Part shown: positions 6,440 through 6,942 of the stretch, in pieces
Layout of the letters: every line of letters starts with the position of its first letter
Numbering within the stretch: position 1 is the stretch's first letter
Source: Prevotellaceae bacterium UBA1786
GTDB lineage: Bacteria; Bacteroidota; Bacteroidia; Bacteroidales; Bacteroidaceae
Assembly (NCBI GenBank): GCA_002314525.1
Contig: DCGE01000039.1
Coordinates: 1-6,942, forward strand
DNA length: 6,942 nucleotides
Direction: 5' to 3'
The notes under the pieces: generated by a model
Seen by the model: only the letters and a program-made list of their open reading frames with translations
Told to the model about the DNA's origin: nothing
Databases searched by the model: none
Position numbers and translations under genes: made by a program

Positions 6440-6942
6440 CTATTTTTTTTGCAGCACATCACATCTAACATGTGTGTCGGTTTGGATATTGGCATCGTCA
6501 ATGTAAGTATGGAACTTGTACGTATGTTCCTTGTTCAGGAAACTCAGATCAACATCAATCGTCCTTGCGTTGTTGTTAGTCATTATACCTAAATACCATG
6601 TCGTGCCCTTTCGTCTGGCCATAACAACGTATTCACCGGGGTATCCCGACAACACACGACTCTCATCCCAGACTGTCTGCAGATGGTCGAACCACGAAAG
6701 TTCTGGCTCGTCGTTGAAGAACTGAGGCCTGTCGTACCAGAAACAGGTAACCAATGGGCTATAGAATACCACCGATGCCGCCAACTGATGAGCGTGGGTG
6801 GTCTTTAGTCGCTTGTCCTTATAGCATATCGTATAGTCGGCTGCACCATTGATCATACGGGTAAAGGGAAGGGTAACGTTGTGAGTGGCATCAGGAAACT
6901 CCTCGTTTCCACAAATGCCCTCCTGAGTCAATAGATTGGGAT
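6440..6942 (-). CDS. GH97 glycoside hydrolase (SusB-like), C-terminal part, frameshifted
   Basis: Partial gene whose 5' part lies beyond the right edge; the frame is open to position 6942. Seen residues: PNLLTQEGICGNEEF, then THNVTLPFTRMINGAADYT, HAHQLAASVVFYSP, FWYDRP, TVWDESRVLSGYPGEY, TNNNARTIDVDLSFL. This is the end of the catalytic barrel followed by the C-terminal beta-sandwich of GH97, a family of alpha-glucosidases and alpha-galactosidases, usually periplasmic or surface-linked in Bacteroidetes. The Glu-rich EGxxGNEEF segment probably contains an active-site acid, but the residues that separate glucosidase from galactosidase lie outside or cannot be judged here. The frame stops at TAG (6440) right after an A8 run, about 26 codons early; the true tail continues in another frame to 6360. 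A start at TTG 6931 would be an artefact of the window edge. It is the first visible gene of the operon leading into 6319 and 6111. Confidence 0.88.
   Translation of the reverse strand, partial: PNLLTQEGICGNEEFPDATHNVTLPFTRMINGAADYTICYKDKRLKTTHAHQLAASVVFYSPLVTCFWYDRPQFFNDEPELSWFDHLQTVWDESRVLSGYPGEYVVMARRKGTTWYLGIMTNNNARTIDVDLSFLNKEHTYKFHTYIDDANIQTDTHVRCDVLQKK

Noticed and set aside
6316..6501. 61-codon minus-strand ORF overlapping the GH97 end
   Set aside because: It is a third frame across the frameshift region, with no family resemblance. The GH97 body and tail account for this DNA in the other two frames.
1..6942. Mobile element, CRISPR array, tRNA or rRNA
   Set aside because: No transposase or integrase motif, terminal inverted repeats, regularly spaced repeats, or recognisable RNA gene sequence was found on either strand.

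Overview
The window looks like chromosomal DNA from a Bacteroidales bacterium, most likely Prevotella or a close relative. Several things point there: Bacteroidetes-type promoters (TTTG, 19 bases, TAnnTTTG), AT-rich translation starts without strong Shine-Dalgarno sites, a DUF4421-type outer-membrane protein, a GH97 enzyme of the SusB type, and a C-terminal module with the pattern 'YNLMGQKL...NGKKLLI' that is typical of Prevotella surface proteins. The genus is inferred from family resemblance only.

Layout, left to right. Positions 39-1514 (minus) encode a secreted M61-family metallopeptidase without a C-terminal PDZ domain. Its leader region, 1515-1775, holds a G/A-rich repeat tract, a possible 33-residue ORF and a minus-strand -7 box. 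Divergently, 1946-3058 (plus) encodes a DUF4421 beta-barrel protein behind a near-perfect promoter that fixes its start codon. Convergent with it, 3098-3474 (minus) is a small broken gene. Its signal-peptide half and its C-terminal half lie in different frames.

The right half (3724-6942, minus) is the downstream end of a carbohydrate-degradation operon. Reading in the direction of transcription, it contains the C-terminal part of a GH97 glycosidase (cut by the window edge and frameshifted at an A8 run), a 60-codon remnant resembling the start of a GH2 glycosidase, and a 795-residue protein. The 795-residue protein joins a signal peptide, an N-terminally shortened alginate-lyase-type (PF05426-like) domain, a beta-sandwich and a right-handed beta-helix of the GH28/GH49 kind. 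It is the most unusual gene here. An enzyme pairing a uronate lyase with a glycoside hydrolase would suit an acidic plant or microbial polysaccharide, but the substrate cannot be read from the sequence.

Two themes recur. The first is gene erosion and rearrangement: truncated GH2, frameshifted GH97, broken small gene, shortened lyase domain. The second is a degenerate G/A-rich element of the GGCGAAAG kind that sits at several gene edges, and possibly inside the linker of the fusion protein. No tRNA, rRNA, CRISPR array, transposase or convincing intrinsic terminator was seen.
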